DNA of 64,000 nucleotides from JAAYCB01 sp012744395 (GTDB lineage Bacteria > Planctomycetota > Planctomycetia > Pirellulales > Thermoguttaceae). A program made the position numbers and the translations under genes. This document shows, piece by piece, positions 17,837 to 27,008 of this stretch (its first letter is position 1; each line of letters opens with the position of its first letter). The stretch spans positions 1 through 64,000 of the forward strand of contig JAQVNJ010000018.1 of assembly GCA_028703175.1 (NCBI GenBank). The letters run 5' to 3'. The notes beneath the pieces are model-generated. The model saw only the letters and a program-made list of their open reading frames with translations, did no database searches and was not told where the DNA came from.

Positions 17837-18672
17837 TAGGGCTGAAAGTCTTTCAGAAACTGGTACTCTTCGTTGCGGTGATCGAAGTCCCAGTCGGTCA
17901 GCCCGACGTTGAATTTGAGGTTCAGATAGGTGTATTCCTCAAGCAGCTTGGGCTGGCCGCCTTCCGTGTCGGGCCAGTCGTACGAAGCGAAGCGGATCGG
18001 CAGCTCCAGTTGGTCATCGACGAAAATCCGTGCGATGTAGTAGCGGTACTGCTCGCGGCGGACCGAGTGGGTCACCTGGATCATCCGGCACGGCCGGCCT
18101 TCAATCTTCGCGCCGCCGGCCTGCTTGACATCGAGTTCCTCGGCCGGGTTGCCCAACTCCTCCTGAGCCACGACGAGCAGTTCTTCAATCAGCCTCTGGA
18201 TGCCCAGGTGGGTGATCGGGTACCGGTTCCGCTCCATCGCCAGTTCACCCAACGGATCGACCGACGTGGTCACGTAGGCGAAGCGCAGGCCGCCTCGCCG
18301 GGCAATCAACTTGCCATCGTTGCGGCCCTCCACGTAGATCACTTCCCGCCCCCGTACCTCGGCCGGGGCCAGAAATCGAAGGTACACGGAAAACGGCACG
18401 ACGATCCGCCCCTCGCGGACTTGCCGCTGGCGGAGTTTGACCTCGATGAATTCGTGTTCGAGCAACTGCCCGTTGACGCGCTCGCGCTTGACCAGCGTGC
18501 ACGTGTAATCCGCAATCTGGGCGGCGATCTGCTGCTGGCGGGTGGCCGCCTCGCGGATCACTTCCACCAGCGCGGCGTTGTCTTCCCGCTCTTCCCCCGC
18601 CACGCGTCCCGCCGCCAACAGGCCGATGGAAACGGCCGCCAACGCGCCACATGCCCGTCTGAATCCACGCAT
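17836..18672 (-). CDS. DUF1571 family exported protein
   Basis: This 278-residue protein has a signal peptide (residues 1-26, cut near GRVAGEE). The DUF1571 domain follows and is recognised by ADYTCTLVKRERVNG near the start, then FSVYLRFLAPAEVRGREVIY and PLGELAMERNRYPITHLG. The family is largely planctomycete and has a LolA/LolB-like half-barrel that may carry a lipid in the periplasm; this role is inferred from fold similarity. The stop TAA is at 17836-17838, directly against MITE-like copy B. No operon partner is evident, as the next gene upstream is divergent. Confidence 0.8.
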   Translation of the reverse strand: MRGFRRACGALAAVSIGLLAAGRVAGEEREDNAALVEVIREAATRQQQIAAQIADYTCTLVKRERVNGQLLEHEFIEVKLRQRQVREGRIVVPFSVYLRFLAPAEVRGREVIYVEGRNDGKLIARRGGLRFAYVTTSVDPLGELAMERNRYPITHLGIQRLIEELLVVAQEELGNPAEELDVKQAGGAKIEGRPCRMIQVTHSVRREQYRYYIARIFVDDQLELPIRFASYDWPDTEGGQPKLLEEYTYLNLKFNVGLTDWDFDHRNEEYQFLKDFQP

Positions 18673-19190
18673 CTTTCCAGGCTCTCCGCGAAATCTCCCA
18701 GGGCGGCAGGCGACGGGCCGGTCTCACGGGGCCGGCATATCCTCCGCTGTCGCTGAGCGGCGAAAGGGACGCTCCGATAGGCGCGAGCGTCGCGAAACGC
18801 CCAAGAATTTTAGGCCAAGAATTGACCACGGCAAGCATGCCGCCGCAGCGCGGCGGCTTTTGGAAAAGTCTGACGCGGGCAGAAGGCGGGTTCCACAGGT
18901 CGGGCAAAGCCTGCCGGTCGAGAGAACGGGTGCCATCCCCACGGCTGCGAGCAACACCGCGTAGCCCGCCCCGCCGCGGGGCGCGGCCGGCGGGTCCGGT
19001 CGAGCGGAGTCTGCGCGATGCGACATCAGGGGGCCACCTTGTTCGAGGGGAAATCGCCGCCGCCGGGGCGCGGCGGCCGACCGTGCCCCCAATCGTAATC
19101 GACGCCCGCGGCTTGACAAGCCTCCCCGGCAGCGACAAATTGGCTTCTGCGCACCTCCCGCCCCAATGCCCGCTGCAAGGAGCCCCGCAG
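18673..19190. other. Divergent intergenic region, DUF1571 / URO-D-like
   Basis: This 518-base spacer has no supported gene. A minus-strand frame of 100 codons (18724-19026) contains a short hydrophobic stretch and a CPTCGTRLLP motif, but nothing confirms it is translated. A plus-strand open frame extends into the next gene yet is Arg/Pro-rich and non-coding in character. Confidence 0.45.
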
Positions 19191-20492
19191 ATGAACTCCC
19201 GCCAACGCGTCCAGGCGGTGCTCGAGCATCGGCAGCCGGATCGCGTCCCCCTCGATCTCGGCGCAACGCCCGTCAGCGGGATGCACGCCAGCTGCGTCTA
19301 CCTCCTCCGCCAATCCCTCGGGCTGGATCAGCCGATGACCCCGGTGAAAGTCGTCGAGCCCTACCAGATGCTGGGGGAGATCGCCCCAGACCTGATGGAA
19401 TCGCTGGGCGTCGACACGGTCGGCCTCGGACGGCGGGAGAACATGTTCGGGTATGAAAATACGGATTGGAGGCCGTGGACGCTGTTCGACGGCACTCCGG
19501 TGCTCGTTCCCGGCGATTTCAACACCCAGCCCGAGCCCAACGGCGACATCCTCATGTATCCCCAGGGCGACCGTTCGGCGCCGGCCAGCGGCCGGATGCC
19601 CCGCGGCGGGTACTATTTCGACACGATCATTCGCCAGGAGCTGATCGACGACGACCGCCTCGACCCGCAAGACAACATGGAAGAGTTCGGCCCGCTGAGC
19701 GACGAGGACTTGCAGTACTTCGCCGCGGAGGCGGATCGGCTGCACCGCCAGACCGACAAGGCGATCGTCGCCAACTTCGGCGGCACGGCCTTCGGCGACA
19801 TCGCCCTGGTGCCCGCTCCGTTCCTCAAACACCCCAAAGGCATCCGCGACGTCGAAGAATGGTATGTGAGCACCGTGACCCGCTTCGACTACGTCCGCGA
19901 TGTCTTCCGCCGCCAGGCCGAGCTCGCCTTGGCCAACCTGGGCCGGCTTTACGAGGCCGTCGGCGATCGCGTGCACGTCGTCTACATGACGGGCACGGAT
20001 TTCGGCGCCCAGCACGGCCCGTTCATCAGCCCGGCGGCCTACCGGCGGCTCTACCAGCCGTTCCACCACCGGCTCAACGACTGGGTGCATCAGCACACGC
20101 CCTGGAAGACCTTCATCCATACCTGCGGTTCGGTCGTGCAGCTTCTCCCCGACATCATCGAGGCCGGCTTCGATATTCTGAACCCCGTGCAGTGTTCCGC
20201 GGCGGGGATGGCGGCCGCGACGCTCAAGGCGCGCTTCGGCAATCGTCTCACGTTCTGGGGCGGCGGCGTCGATACGCAGAGCACGCTCCCCTTCGGCACG
20301 GCCGCCGAGGTCCGCCGCCAGGTCCGCGAGCGGATCGAGACGTTCGCCCCCGGCGGGGGGTTCGTCTTCAACACCGTCCACAACGTGCAGGCGAACACGC
20401 CGGTCGAAAACCTCCGCGCGCTCTACGACGCCGTCCGCGAGTTCGGCGGCCGCTTGCCGCCCCGCGAAGCCGCTTCCACCCAATCCTCTTAG
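19191..20492 (+). CDS. Uroporphyrinogen decarboxylase-like (URO-D/MtaA family) protein
   Basis: This 433-residue cytosolic protein has the URO-D fold. It starts MNSRQRVQAVLEHRQPDRVP, the usual opening of the branch that includes corrinoid methyltransferases (MtaA) and many unassigned homologues. HTCGSVVQLLPDIIEAGFDILNP carries the His and Cys that bind zinc in MtaA-type enzymes. It is therefore more likely a methyl-group or corrinoid-related enzyme than true HemE. The ATG at 19191 follows a purine-rich site (GCAAGGAGCCCC). It leads a same-strand run of four genes that may be co-transcribed. Confidence 0.8.
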   Translation: MNSRQRVQAVLEHRQPDRVPLDLGATPVSGMHASCVYLLRQSLGLDQPMTPVKVVEPYQMLGEIAPDLMESLGVDTVGLGRRENMFGYENTDWRPWTLFDGTPVLVPGDFNTQPEPNGDILMYPQGDRSAPASGRMPRGGYYFDTIIRQELIDDDRLDPQDNMEEFGPLSDEDLQYFAAEADRLHRQTDKAIVANFGGTAFGDIALVPAPFLKHPKGIRDVEEWYVSTVTRFDYVRDVFRRQAELALANLGRLYEAVGDRVHVVYMTGTDFGAQHGPFISPAAYRRLYQPFHHRLNDWVHQHTPWKTFIHTCGSVVQLLPDIIEAGFDILNPVQCSAAGMAAATLKARFGNRLTFWGGGVDTQSTLPFGTAAEVRRQVRERIETFAPGGGFVFNTVHNVQANTPVENLRALYDAVREFGGRLPPREAASTQSS

Positions 20493-20510
20493 CCCGTCTG
20501 GCCGATCATC

Positions 20511-21743
20511 GTGAATCGCAACAACGCCCTCTTGGTTCTTCCCCTGACTCTGCTCCTCGCCTTGGCCGGCCGCGCGGAGGCGGAGCGGACGTTTCGCGAG
20601 TCGCGCCACGGCGACGGGGAGCTCCGCTACGTCCAGGAGATTCCCCTGGTCGTCGTCCGCGGCACTCCCGAGCAGCTCGGCCGCCAGCAGGCGGCGTTGA
20701 CCGCCGCGGCCGCCGACGTGATCACGACCTACCCCCAGTCGCTCCTGGAGACGATCGGCCGCGCCGATCGATGGGCGAAGTTCCTGGAATTGGGCCGGCC
20801 CCTGTTCGACCGCTTCCCGCCCGACCACCGCGCGGAACTCGAGGCCTTTGCGGCCCAGTCGGGAATCGACCGCGAGTTGCTGTTGGCGGTCAACGTGATG
20901 GTCGACACCTATCGGGGCGGCTTCGGCTGCTCTTCCCTCTTGATCGAGCCGTCGCGGAGCGCGACCGGCCAGCCGATCTTCGGCCGCAACCTGGATTTCT
21001 TCACCAACAGGATCCTGCAAAAATACAGCCTCCTGGTGATCGCCCACCCCAGGGGCAAACACGCCTTCGCCTCCGTCGCCTTCCCCGGCATGCTGGGCTG
21101 TTTTTCGGGCATCAACGACGCCGGGCTGGCCCTGGCGACCCACGAGGTGCTGTTCACCCGCGACGGCTCCGCCCTGTTCGACCCCGAGGGGATCCCCTAC
21201 TCGATGGTCTTCCGCCGCGTCCTCGAAGAGTGCGCCGACATCGAGGAGGCCGGGCGTCTGCTCCGGTCCTGCCCGCGGACCACGATGTTCAGCCTGGCGG
21301 TCTGCGATCGCCGCCGCGCGGCCGTCTTCGAGATGACTCCGCGGCGGGTCGAGGTCCGCTACGCCGAGAACGGTCTGCTCGCCTGCACGAACCACTTCCG
21401 CACCGAGCCGTTGGCCACGTTCGTCCCCGCCCTCCGCTACCGCACCCTCATGCAGTCGCAGAGACTGGCCAAGGTCAGCGTGGAAGACGTGGCGCGCAAG
21501 CTCCACGAAGTGAACATGGGCCCGTTGACCGTCCAAACGATGATCTTCGAGCCGGGCCCGCTGCGGCTGCACCTGGCGATCGGCGCCTGCCCGGCCTCGG
21601 CCCTGCCGCTCAAGCCGCTCGACCTGGCCGAGCTGTTCCGCCCCGCCAGGCCGTCGCCGGACGCAAACAGCGGCGGCTTGAAAACGCCCCGTCGCGGGAA
21701 TAAGATGCTCTCGTCGGGGAGACATGCCGCAGACGCGCAGTGA
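20511..21743 (+). CDS. C45-family autoproteolytic acyltransferase/hydrolase, exported
   Basis: This 410-residue protein has a signal peptide (MNRNNALLVLPLTLLLALAG). The domain is of the acyl-CoA:6-aminopenicillanate acyltransferase type. RGTPEQLGRQQAAL is the usual helix before the nucleophile region. The likely Ntn nucleophile exposed by self-cleavage is Cys140 in GGFGCSSLL, followed by GRNLDFF. Members hydrolyse or transfer acyl groups from amides, and the substrate is unknown. The GTG at 20511 gives the complete signal peptide and lies 18 bases after the preceding stop. Confidence 0.78.
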   Translation: MNRNNALLVLPLTLLLALAGRAEAERTFRESRHGDGELRYVQEIPLVVVRGTPEQLGRQQAALTAAAADVITTYPQSLLETIGRADRWAKFLELGRPLFDRFPPDHRAELEAFAAQSGIDRELLLAVNVMVDTYRGGFGCSSLLIEPSRSATGQPIFGRNLDFFTNRILQKYSLLVIAHPRGKHAFASVAFPGMLGCFSGINDAGLALATHEVLFTRDGSALFDPEGIPYSMVFRRVLEECADIEEAGRLLRSCPRTTMFSLAVCDRRRAAVFEMTPRRVEVRYAENGLLACTNHFRTEPLATFVPALRYRTLMQSQRLAKVSVEDVARKLHEVNMGPLTVQTMIFEPGPLRLHLAIGACPASALPLKPLDLAELFRPARPSPDANSGGLKTPRRGNKMLSSGRHAADAQ

Positions 21744-21755
21744 CGAGAGGCCGCC

Positions 21756-22631
21756 GTGGAAGAGCGCCGGATTGAAGTCCTCACCCAAGAGGCGCTCGAC
21801 GCACTGGACCGGGGAGATCATCTTCGGGCGATTGCGATCACCGACCAGTTGGCGTCCGAGGCGCCGGACGACCCGCTGGTCCGCATCGTCCGGGCCCGGG
21901 CGCTGCTCCTGGCGGGCACGCCGGAAGAAGCCTTCGCCGAGGCCCGCCGCGCCGGCGAGATCGATCCGCAGAGCATCCAAGCGCACAGCCTGCTCGGCGT
22001 GGCCGCCTGGCGAACCGGCCGGCTCACGCTCGCCCAGCAGGCCTTCGAGACGGCGATCCGCAATTCGCACGAACAAGCCGGACCGCTGGTGGATTTCGCC
22101 TGGTTCATGGCCGCGGAACGGGGCCCGCGGCTGGCCGAGGACGCGGCCCTGGAGGCCGTCGCCGCGGCCGGCGATTCCTCCACCGCCTGGGCCGCGCTCG
22201 GACTGGCCCAGTTCAGGCTCCACCAGCGCGGCGATGCCGAGCGCAGCCTCCGCCGTGCCCTTCAGCTCGACCCCAACGACCCCTACGCCCAGTACGCCAT
22301 GACCCTCCTGCTGCAAGATCGCCGCGAGGATGCCAAGGCCGTCGCCCTGGCCGAGATCTTGCAGGAGACGCCGGGCACGCAGGCGATCGTCGAAGACGTT
22401 CGCCAGGCCGCCCGCCAGCGCCAGCTCGCGCGGAAGATGGTCGAACGCGGCGCGTTCCCGACCCTCGATCGGCTCGACCACGCCCATCGCCCCTGGCTCT
22501 CGCTCGGCATCGCCGTGGCCGTCATCCTCCTGCTCCTGGTCGCCATCCGGCCGACCTCCCCGCAGGCGATTTTTTTCTGCACGTTCCTCCCCCTGCTGAT
22601 GTTCTGGCTTCGCTGGCTCTGGTTCGATTGA
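21756..22631 (+). CDS. TPR-repeat protein with C-terminal membrane hairpin
   Basis: This 291-residue protein starts at GTG 21756, 12 bases after the preceding stop. Residues about 10-215 form degenerate tetratricopeptide repeats (for example AQQAFETAIRNSHEQAG and AERSLRRALQLDPNDPYAQY). Two hydrophobic segments end the protein at about 248-266 (ISLGIAVAVILLLLVAI-like) and 272-288. Such tail-anchored TPR proteins scaffold complexes on the inner membrane. The partner is not evident from the neighbours. Confidence 0.72.
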   Translation: MEERRIEVLTQEALDALDRGDHLRAIAITDQLASEAPDDPLVRIVRARALLLAGTPEEAFAEARRAGEIDPQSIQAHSLLGVAAWRTGRLTLAQQAFETAIRNSHEQAGPLVDFAWFMAAERGPRLAEDAALEAVAAAGDSSTAWAALGLAQFRLHQRGDAERSLRRALQLDPNDPYAQYAMTLLLQDRREDAKAVALAEILQETPGTQAIVEDVRQAARQRQLARKMVERGAFPTLDRLDHAHRPWLSLGIAVAVILLLLVAIRPTSPQAIFFCTFLPLLMFWLRWLWFD

Positions 22632-22667
22632 ACCGCCCCGCCCCGTTACCCGCATCGAGGTGCCATC

Positions 22668-23618
22668 ATGCTGAAGCGTTCCGCTCCGATCGTCGGTCTC
22701 CTGCTCGTCGCCGCCTCCGCAGGCGGAGCCCGCGGCGAGAGAATCCCTGACGCAAAGCTGGAGATCGTTCCCCCTACGCCCGAATGGTCGGCCACGATCG
22801 AGACCAACGCTCCGGCCAGGCCGGCGGCCGCCGCCGCGCAGCGCCGGCTGCTCGTCTTCTCGCTCCGCACCGGCTTCGACCACAAGGTGATGCCGCACGT
22901 CGATCGCGTCTTCCAGATTCTGGGCAACAAGACCGGCGCGTTTGAAACGGTCGTCACCACCGACATCGAGATGCTCTCGCCGGACAGACTGGCGGCTTTC
23001 GACGTCCTCGTTTTGAACAACAACTGCTCGGTCGGCCCGCGGCGGAACCTGTTTCTCGATGAGCTGGAGACCAACCCGAAGTACAAGGAAATGACCACCG
23101 ACGAGCGGCAAGCCCGATCCACCGCGCTCGAACAGTCGCTGCTCGATTTCGTCGCGGGCGGCAAGGGGCTGGTCGCCATCCACGGCGCTCCGACGATGCT
23201 CAACAATTCAGCCCGGTTCACGGAGATGATCGGCGCGGCCTTCGACTACCATCCGGCCAACCAGGAAGTCACGGTCCGCGTGGTCGATGAGGATCACCCG
23301 CTTGTCGCGGCATTTCGCGGCAAGGGGTCGTTTATCCACCGCGACGAGCCCTACTGCTTCAGCGGCCCGTATGACAAGCTGGATTTCCGCCCCCTGCTCT
23401 CCATGGACACGGAAAGCCTCAAGGACCCGGCCGGGCGGGCCGCCAAGATCGTCCGCTACGTCGCCTGGATCAAGCCCTACGGCAAGGGGCGGGTGTTCTA
23501 CTGCTCGCCCAGCCATTTCCCCGAAAGCTACCAGAGCGCAACGCTGCTGAAGTTCCTCCTCGACGGCGTTCAATACGCCGCCGGCGACCTGAAATGCGAC
23601 GACGCGACGCCCCGCTGA
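22668..23618 (+). CDS. ThuA-like domain protein, exported
   Basis: This 316-residue protein has a signal peptide (cleavage near GGARGE) and a ThuA (trehalose utilisation) domain of class I glutamine amidotransferase-like fold. Typical blocks are RRLLVFSLRTGFDHKV, FDVLVLNNNCSVG, LLDFVAGGKGLVAIHGA and RVFYCSPSHFPESY. In planctomycetes ThuA-like proteins are exported in large numbers and are thought to act on sugars; no reaction is established. It ends the run of four genes starting at 19191, and a palindrome cluster follows. Confidence 0.8.
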   Translation: MLKRSAPIVGLLLVAASAGGARGERIPDAKLEIVPPTPEWSATIETNAPARPAAAAAQRRLLVFSLRTGFDHKVMPHVDRVFQILGNKTGAFETVVTTDIEMLSPDRLAAFDVLVLNNNCSVGPRRNLFLDELETNPKYKEMTTDERQARSTALEQSLLDFVAGGKGLVAIHGAPTMLNNSARFTEMIGAAFDYHPANQEVTVRVVDEDHPLVAAFRGKGSFIHRDEPYCFSGPYDKLDFRPLLSMDTESLKDPAGRAAKIVRYVAWIKPYGKGRVFYCSPSHFPESYQSATLLKFLLDGVQYAAGDLKCDDATPR

Positions 23619-23649
23619 GACACACGTCCGACTCCCCCTGCTTTTCTCT

Positions 23650-23694
23650 GGTTCCCAAGCGGGTTTTCTGGTTCCCAAGCTCCAGCTTGGGAAT
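23650..23694. repeat. GTTCCCAAGC palindrome, copy 5 with an extra half copy
   Basis: A half copy (GGTTCCCAAGCGGG, 23650-23663) is followed by a full one at 23670-23694 (GGTTCCCAAGCTCC / AGCTTGGGAAT). They lie between the convergent ThuA-like gene and the Tat-exported protein gene. Confidence 0.8.
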
Positions 23695-23825
23695 CTCCCT
23701 GATCCTCTTGATCATGCTTTCTCTCGCGACCATGCCCTCCTTGCTGGCCGCCCCGTCGAGCCACGCCAGTAGCAGCGGGCCCTTGCCGATGCGGGCGGGG
23801 AGAGCAGCTGCACGCGCGGTACCCA

Positions 23826-25136
23826 TCAATCGCAACCGCCGAAGAATCCGTCGTCGATCCAGATCGGTTTGTAACCGTGTTCCGTCACGTGACGCAACGC
23901 GGTATCCCAACGCTCGAAAATATCCGCTTTGTAGTTGCGATAGAATGGCCACCAGTACTGTTCGTGGCCCGCGATATTGATCAGCAGGTTCTGCTTCGGG
24001 TTGTCCAGCTTGCGATGATGGAGCCATTCGGTCTGCGTCGTCGGAATCCATTCACAGGTCGTCGGCATAACCCCGTTGTAGAAAATGATGCCGGAGTCGG
24101 GGTCCATCCAGCCCTGATGTTCACGAATGTAGGCCGTGATCTGGTTCGGGAGCATGAAATCGCAGTATTTGCCCCCCGTTCCCGGATGCTTGCTTCCGCC
24201 GGTCGGAAGCATCTTGACCCCGCGATCGGCCAAGACCTTGTAGGAATCGGCGCGAACCATCGCGAAGTGGATTTGCAGTCCCGCCGTATAGGCCTTGCCC
24301 GCGATCCGTTTGAGTTGCGTCGCGGTCAGATCGAAGTCGGCCGCGAGCTTTTCCGGCGTCGCGTTGCGGTACGGTTCACCGGGGAACTCGTTTTCCGAGT
24401 GGAAAGCCAGTCGGAGCCAATCGGCATTGTCCTCGAATTCCGGCTTGTACTTTTCCGGGAACATCGAAAGGGTGAAGTCGCGTTCCGGCGTCGAGTTGAA
24501 GCAGTTCAAAACGATCTTCGTTTGATAGCGTTTGTGCAGTTCGCGGAGTCTCGCGAAATAGAAGCAGTCGAAGATGCTCTTGGACTGTTTTTGCAGAATA
24601 TCCCGGAAGCAGAAGCTGTGGTCGTCGATATAGCAGCGATAGCGTTTGTAGGCGTTCTTCGCCCACGGAACGCGGCAGGTGACTTCGACCGGCTTGCCGT
24701 TCTTTTGGCCACGCGCTTTGAGAACGGACAATCGGTCCTTCAGCAGTGCGGTACCCATCAGTGCGCCGGAGACGTGTTCCATCGGGATGACCGTGCCTTC
24801 CGGATCGAAGACCTGAAGACTAGCGACGTCGCCGGGCCGAACGCAGACGTGAATCCGCAGCCGTTTGACTCCGTCGGCGCCCGTCTCCGTGCCAAGGATC
24901 GGATAGCCGGTTCCTTCCTGGAGCACACCGCCGTCGAATGGATACTCGAAGCGGAAGACCGGTTTTTCCTTGAAGTAAAACTGGTCGTAATACAGCATGC
25001 GGGGATCGTCGCTCGGAGTGGGGGTCGCGCTCCGGGCGGGGGTCGCGGACTTGTCCGCGGCCGCCAGGGGTGCAACGGAAACGGCCGTGGCGGCAAGAGC
25101 GGAGCTCCGCAGAAAACCACGTCGTGATGTACTCAT
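23826..25136 (-). CDS. Tat-exported hypothetical protein of lower GC content
   Basis: This 436-residue protein carries a twin-arginine signal (SRRGFLRSSALAATAVSVAPL). The mature part is rich in Tyr, Phe and Lys, with phrases such as YYDQFYFKEKPVFRFEYP, HKRYQTKIVLNCFNSTP and WLRLAFHSENEFPGEP. The last two suggest a polysaccharide-deacetylase-like or TIM-barrel carbohydrate enzyme, but this is a guess. The gene is visibly poorer in GC than its neighbours: a hand count of the 60 bases from 24541 gives 28 G+C (47%). Its 5' end lies 41 bases from a transposase element, and acquisition by transfer is plausible. Confidence 0.7.
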   Translation of the reverse strand: MSTSRRGFLRSSALAATAVSVAPLAAADKSATPARSATPTPSDDPRMLYYDQFYFKEKPVFRFEYPFDGGVLQEGTGYPILGTETGADGVKRLRIHVCVRPGDVASLQVFDPEGTVIPMEHVSGALMGTALLKDRLSVLKARGQKNGKPVEVTCRVPWAKNAYKRYRCYIDDHSFCFRDILQKQSKSIFDCFYFARLRELHKRYQTKIVLNCFNSTPERDFTLSMFPEKYKPEFEDNADWLRLAFHSENEFPGEPYRNATPEKLAADFDLTATQLKRIAGKAYTAGLQIHFAMVRADSYKVLADRGVKMLPTGGSKHPGTGGKYCDFMLPNQITAYIREHQGWMDPDSGIIFYNGVMPTTCEWIPTTQTEWLHHRKLDNPKQNLLINIAGHEQYWWPFYRNYKADIFERWDTALRHVTEHGYKPIWIDDGFFGGCD

Positions 25137-25177
25137 AACAATACTCCTTGATATTGGGGTGGTGAAAGTCCGGGCAA

Positions 25178-25942
25178 GAATACAGGGGTCGGGAGTCTTT
25201 GTTGTTGACGGAGCGGGAGGGATGTGCTAGTTTTCCGGACATGCCACGACGATTGCGAGTTGCCAGCGGCGGATATGCATATCACGTGCTCAATCGAGCC
25301 GTGGGGCGGATGCGGATTTTCGGCAAGGCGCGCGACTTCGAGGCGTTTGAGGAGGTGATCGCGGAGGCCAAAGAGCGGTTGCCGATGCGCGTTCTGGCAT
25401 GGTGTGTGTTGTTCAATCACTGGCATTTTGTCCTCTGGCCGCGTGGCGACGGTGACCTGTCGGAGTTCATGCGTTGGCTCACGGTCACGCACACCCAGCG
25501 TTGGCACGCGGCCCATCGCACTTCAGCAGCGGGCCCCTTATACCAGGGTCGTTTCAAGTCGTTCCCGATCCAAGAAGACGATCACTTACGAACAGTTCTG
25601 CGCTACGTGGAACGCAACCCGTTGCGGGCCAATATGGTCAAGGAAGCCGCGGCATGGCGCTGGTCGAGTCTGTGGCATCGGGTGAATGGAAACAAGGCGG
25701 GACTGCTGGATGAGGGTCCGCTGCCGTTGCCGCGAGGTTGGCTGCAGCACGTGCAGTCTCCCCAGACGGAAGCGGAACTGGAGGCGTTGCGGAGGTCGGT
25801 GGACCGCGGCGTACCATTTGGCGAGGCGTCTTGGCAGGCGCGGACAGCCAAGACGTTGGGCCTGGAATCGACGCTCCGCCCTCGGGGTCGGCCACGGAAG
25901 ACTGCCCCCAAGCCATAACAAAGCCTCCCGACCCCTTTATTC
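25178..25942 (+). mobile_element. REP-associated transposase element, copy 1
   Basis: This 765-base unit is bounded by 26-base inverted ends, left GAATACAGGGGTCGGGAGTC... and right ...CTCCCGACCCCTTTATTC. It contains one Y1 transposase gene. Its inner sequence is identical to copy 2 at 27009-27773, but its ends carry two substitutions relative to the perfect repeat. Confidence 0.9.
25241..25918 (+). CDS. REP-associated tyrosine transposase (RAYT/TnpA_REP), copy 1
   Basis: This 225-residue Y1-type HUH transposase begins MPRRLRVASGGYAYHVLNRA. It has the metal-binding His60-Trp-His62 (FNHWHFVLWP) and the family block GPLYQGRFKSFP. RYVERNPLRANMV follows, whose Tyr122 is the probable catalytic tyrosine. 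RAYT proteins cut and join single-stranded DNA at REP hairpins. The ATG at 25241 is chosen because the family starts at MPRR; upstream starts only add non-conserved residues. The translation is identical to copy 2. Confidence 0.9.
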   Translation: MPRRLRVASGGYAYHVLNRAVGRMRIFGKARDFEAFEEVIAEAKERLPMRVLAWCVLFNHWHFVLWPRGDGDLSEFMRWLTVTHTQRWHAAHRTSAAGPLYQGRFKSFPIQEDDHLRTVLRYVERNPLRANMVKEAAAWRWSSLWHRVNGNKAGLLDEGPLPLPRGWLQHVQSPQTEAELEALRRSVDRGVPFGEASWQARTAKTLGLESTLRPRGRPRKTAPKP

Positions 25943-26056
25943 GTGCCGCGATCACCGACGCTTGTCTCGACGGGGAAACGACTGAGCGGATTATCCGGAA
26001 GGCAGCCGGCAAGTAGGGACCGAGTTTTGCGACAGGTGTGCGTCATTGCTCCGGGC

Positions 26057-26872
26057 TCACAGAGCGAAATCCAAGACAGCAAACAGGGCCCGGTGATCGG
26101 ACGCGACGGGTTCGTCCAGAACGCGGACCTCGATCGTTTTCCAACGCGACGCGGGCCGAACAAGGATGTAGTCGATCTGCCGCACCGGCTCCTCCGCTGG
26201 AAAGGTGAACAGGACCTTCTCGTTGGCGCGAGTCCAGGCCGCCTCCAACAGGCGAAGGGTGTTGCTGTCGGGAAGCGCGTTGAGGTCGCCGGCCAGCAAG
26301 GCGGGGCGATCTTTCTGGGCGGCCATCCGGTCGTTGATGAATCGAACCGAGGCAAGTCGTTCCTCTTCGTCGGGGCGATAATCGAAATGCGTGGCGAGGA
26401 ACAGGAGCTTGCCCGCGGAGCCCGGCAGGTCGAGTTCGACTTCCATGACGCCGCGTTGCTCGCCTTCCCGAAGGGAGGGAAGCGGGTGGTTCTCATGCCG
26501 GACGATCGGAAACCTGGACAGAACGGCGTTGCCGTAATCGCCGCCCTGGTACCGAATGTTGTTGCCGAAGACGACATGCATTCCGGTGAGCCGGGCCAAC
26601 TCTCGAGGCTGGTCGACCCGCTCCGATCGCTGGACGCCGCAATCGACTTCCTGGAGCGCGACCAGGTCCGGATCCACGGACTTAATGACCTCGGCGATGC
26701 GCGGCAGGTCGAGCTTCCGGTCGACGCCTTCGGCGTGGTGGATGTTGTAGGTCAACACCCGCAACTGCAGCGGCTTGCTTGCGGCGCCGGGTTCTGCACT
26801 CATGACGGGCGCCGAAAGCGCCAACACGAGCCCTATTGCGAGCAGGGCGAACCATCTTCTGTTGGTCGGCAT
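26057..26872 (-). CDS. Exported endonuclease/exonuclease/phosphatase-family hydrolase
   Basis: This 271-residue protein has a signal peptide (cleavage near PVMSAEP) and the EEP fold. RVLTYNIHHAEG, LVALQEVD with the metal-binding Glu, LATHFDYR, LLAGDLNALPDS with the catalytic Asp and Asn, IDYILV and the final SDHRALFAVL are all present. Exported members hydrolyse phosphodiesters of DNA, lipids or sugars, and which one cannot be told here. It is sandwiched between two identical transposase elements that read in the opposite direction. Confidence 0.88.
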   Translation of the reverse strand: MPTNRRWFALLAIGLVLALSAPVMSAEPGAASKPLQLRVLTYNIHHAEGVDRKLDLPRIAEVIKSVDPDLVALQEVDCGVQRSERVDQPRELARLTGMHVVFGNNIRYQGGDYGNAVLSRFPIVRHENHPLPSLREGEQRGVMEVELDLPGSAGKLLFLATHFDYRPDEEERLASVRFINDRMAAQKDRPALLAGDLNALPDSNTLRLLEAAWTRANEKVLFTFPAEEPVRQIDYILVRPASRWKTIEVRVLDEPVASDHRALFAVLDFAL

Positions 26873-27008
26873 TCTATTGCTCCGTTGCCAAGTAGGCGGC
26901 CAGTGCGCGGACGTTTCTCACAAATGAAGTGAGTGACAGGAAATTTGATTTCCCATGCGCCCTGATCATGGTCACCCGGAATGGGTGAGTCAAGGAGGCG
27001 CAGGAGAA

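Noticed and set aside
19026..23183. A 1385-codon minus-strand open frame covering four plus-strand genes
   Set aside because: Such long antisense frames arise from high-GC codon usage. The plus-strand genes have full catalytic motifs and ribosome-binding sites, and the antisense protein has none.
25943..26016. A possible C-terminal coding fragment (RAAITDACLDGETTERIIRK) just after transposase copy 1
   Set aside because: It is only about 25 codons long, matches no family I know, and no 5' counterpart appears on the other side of the element.
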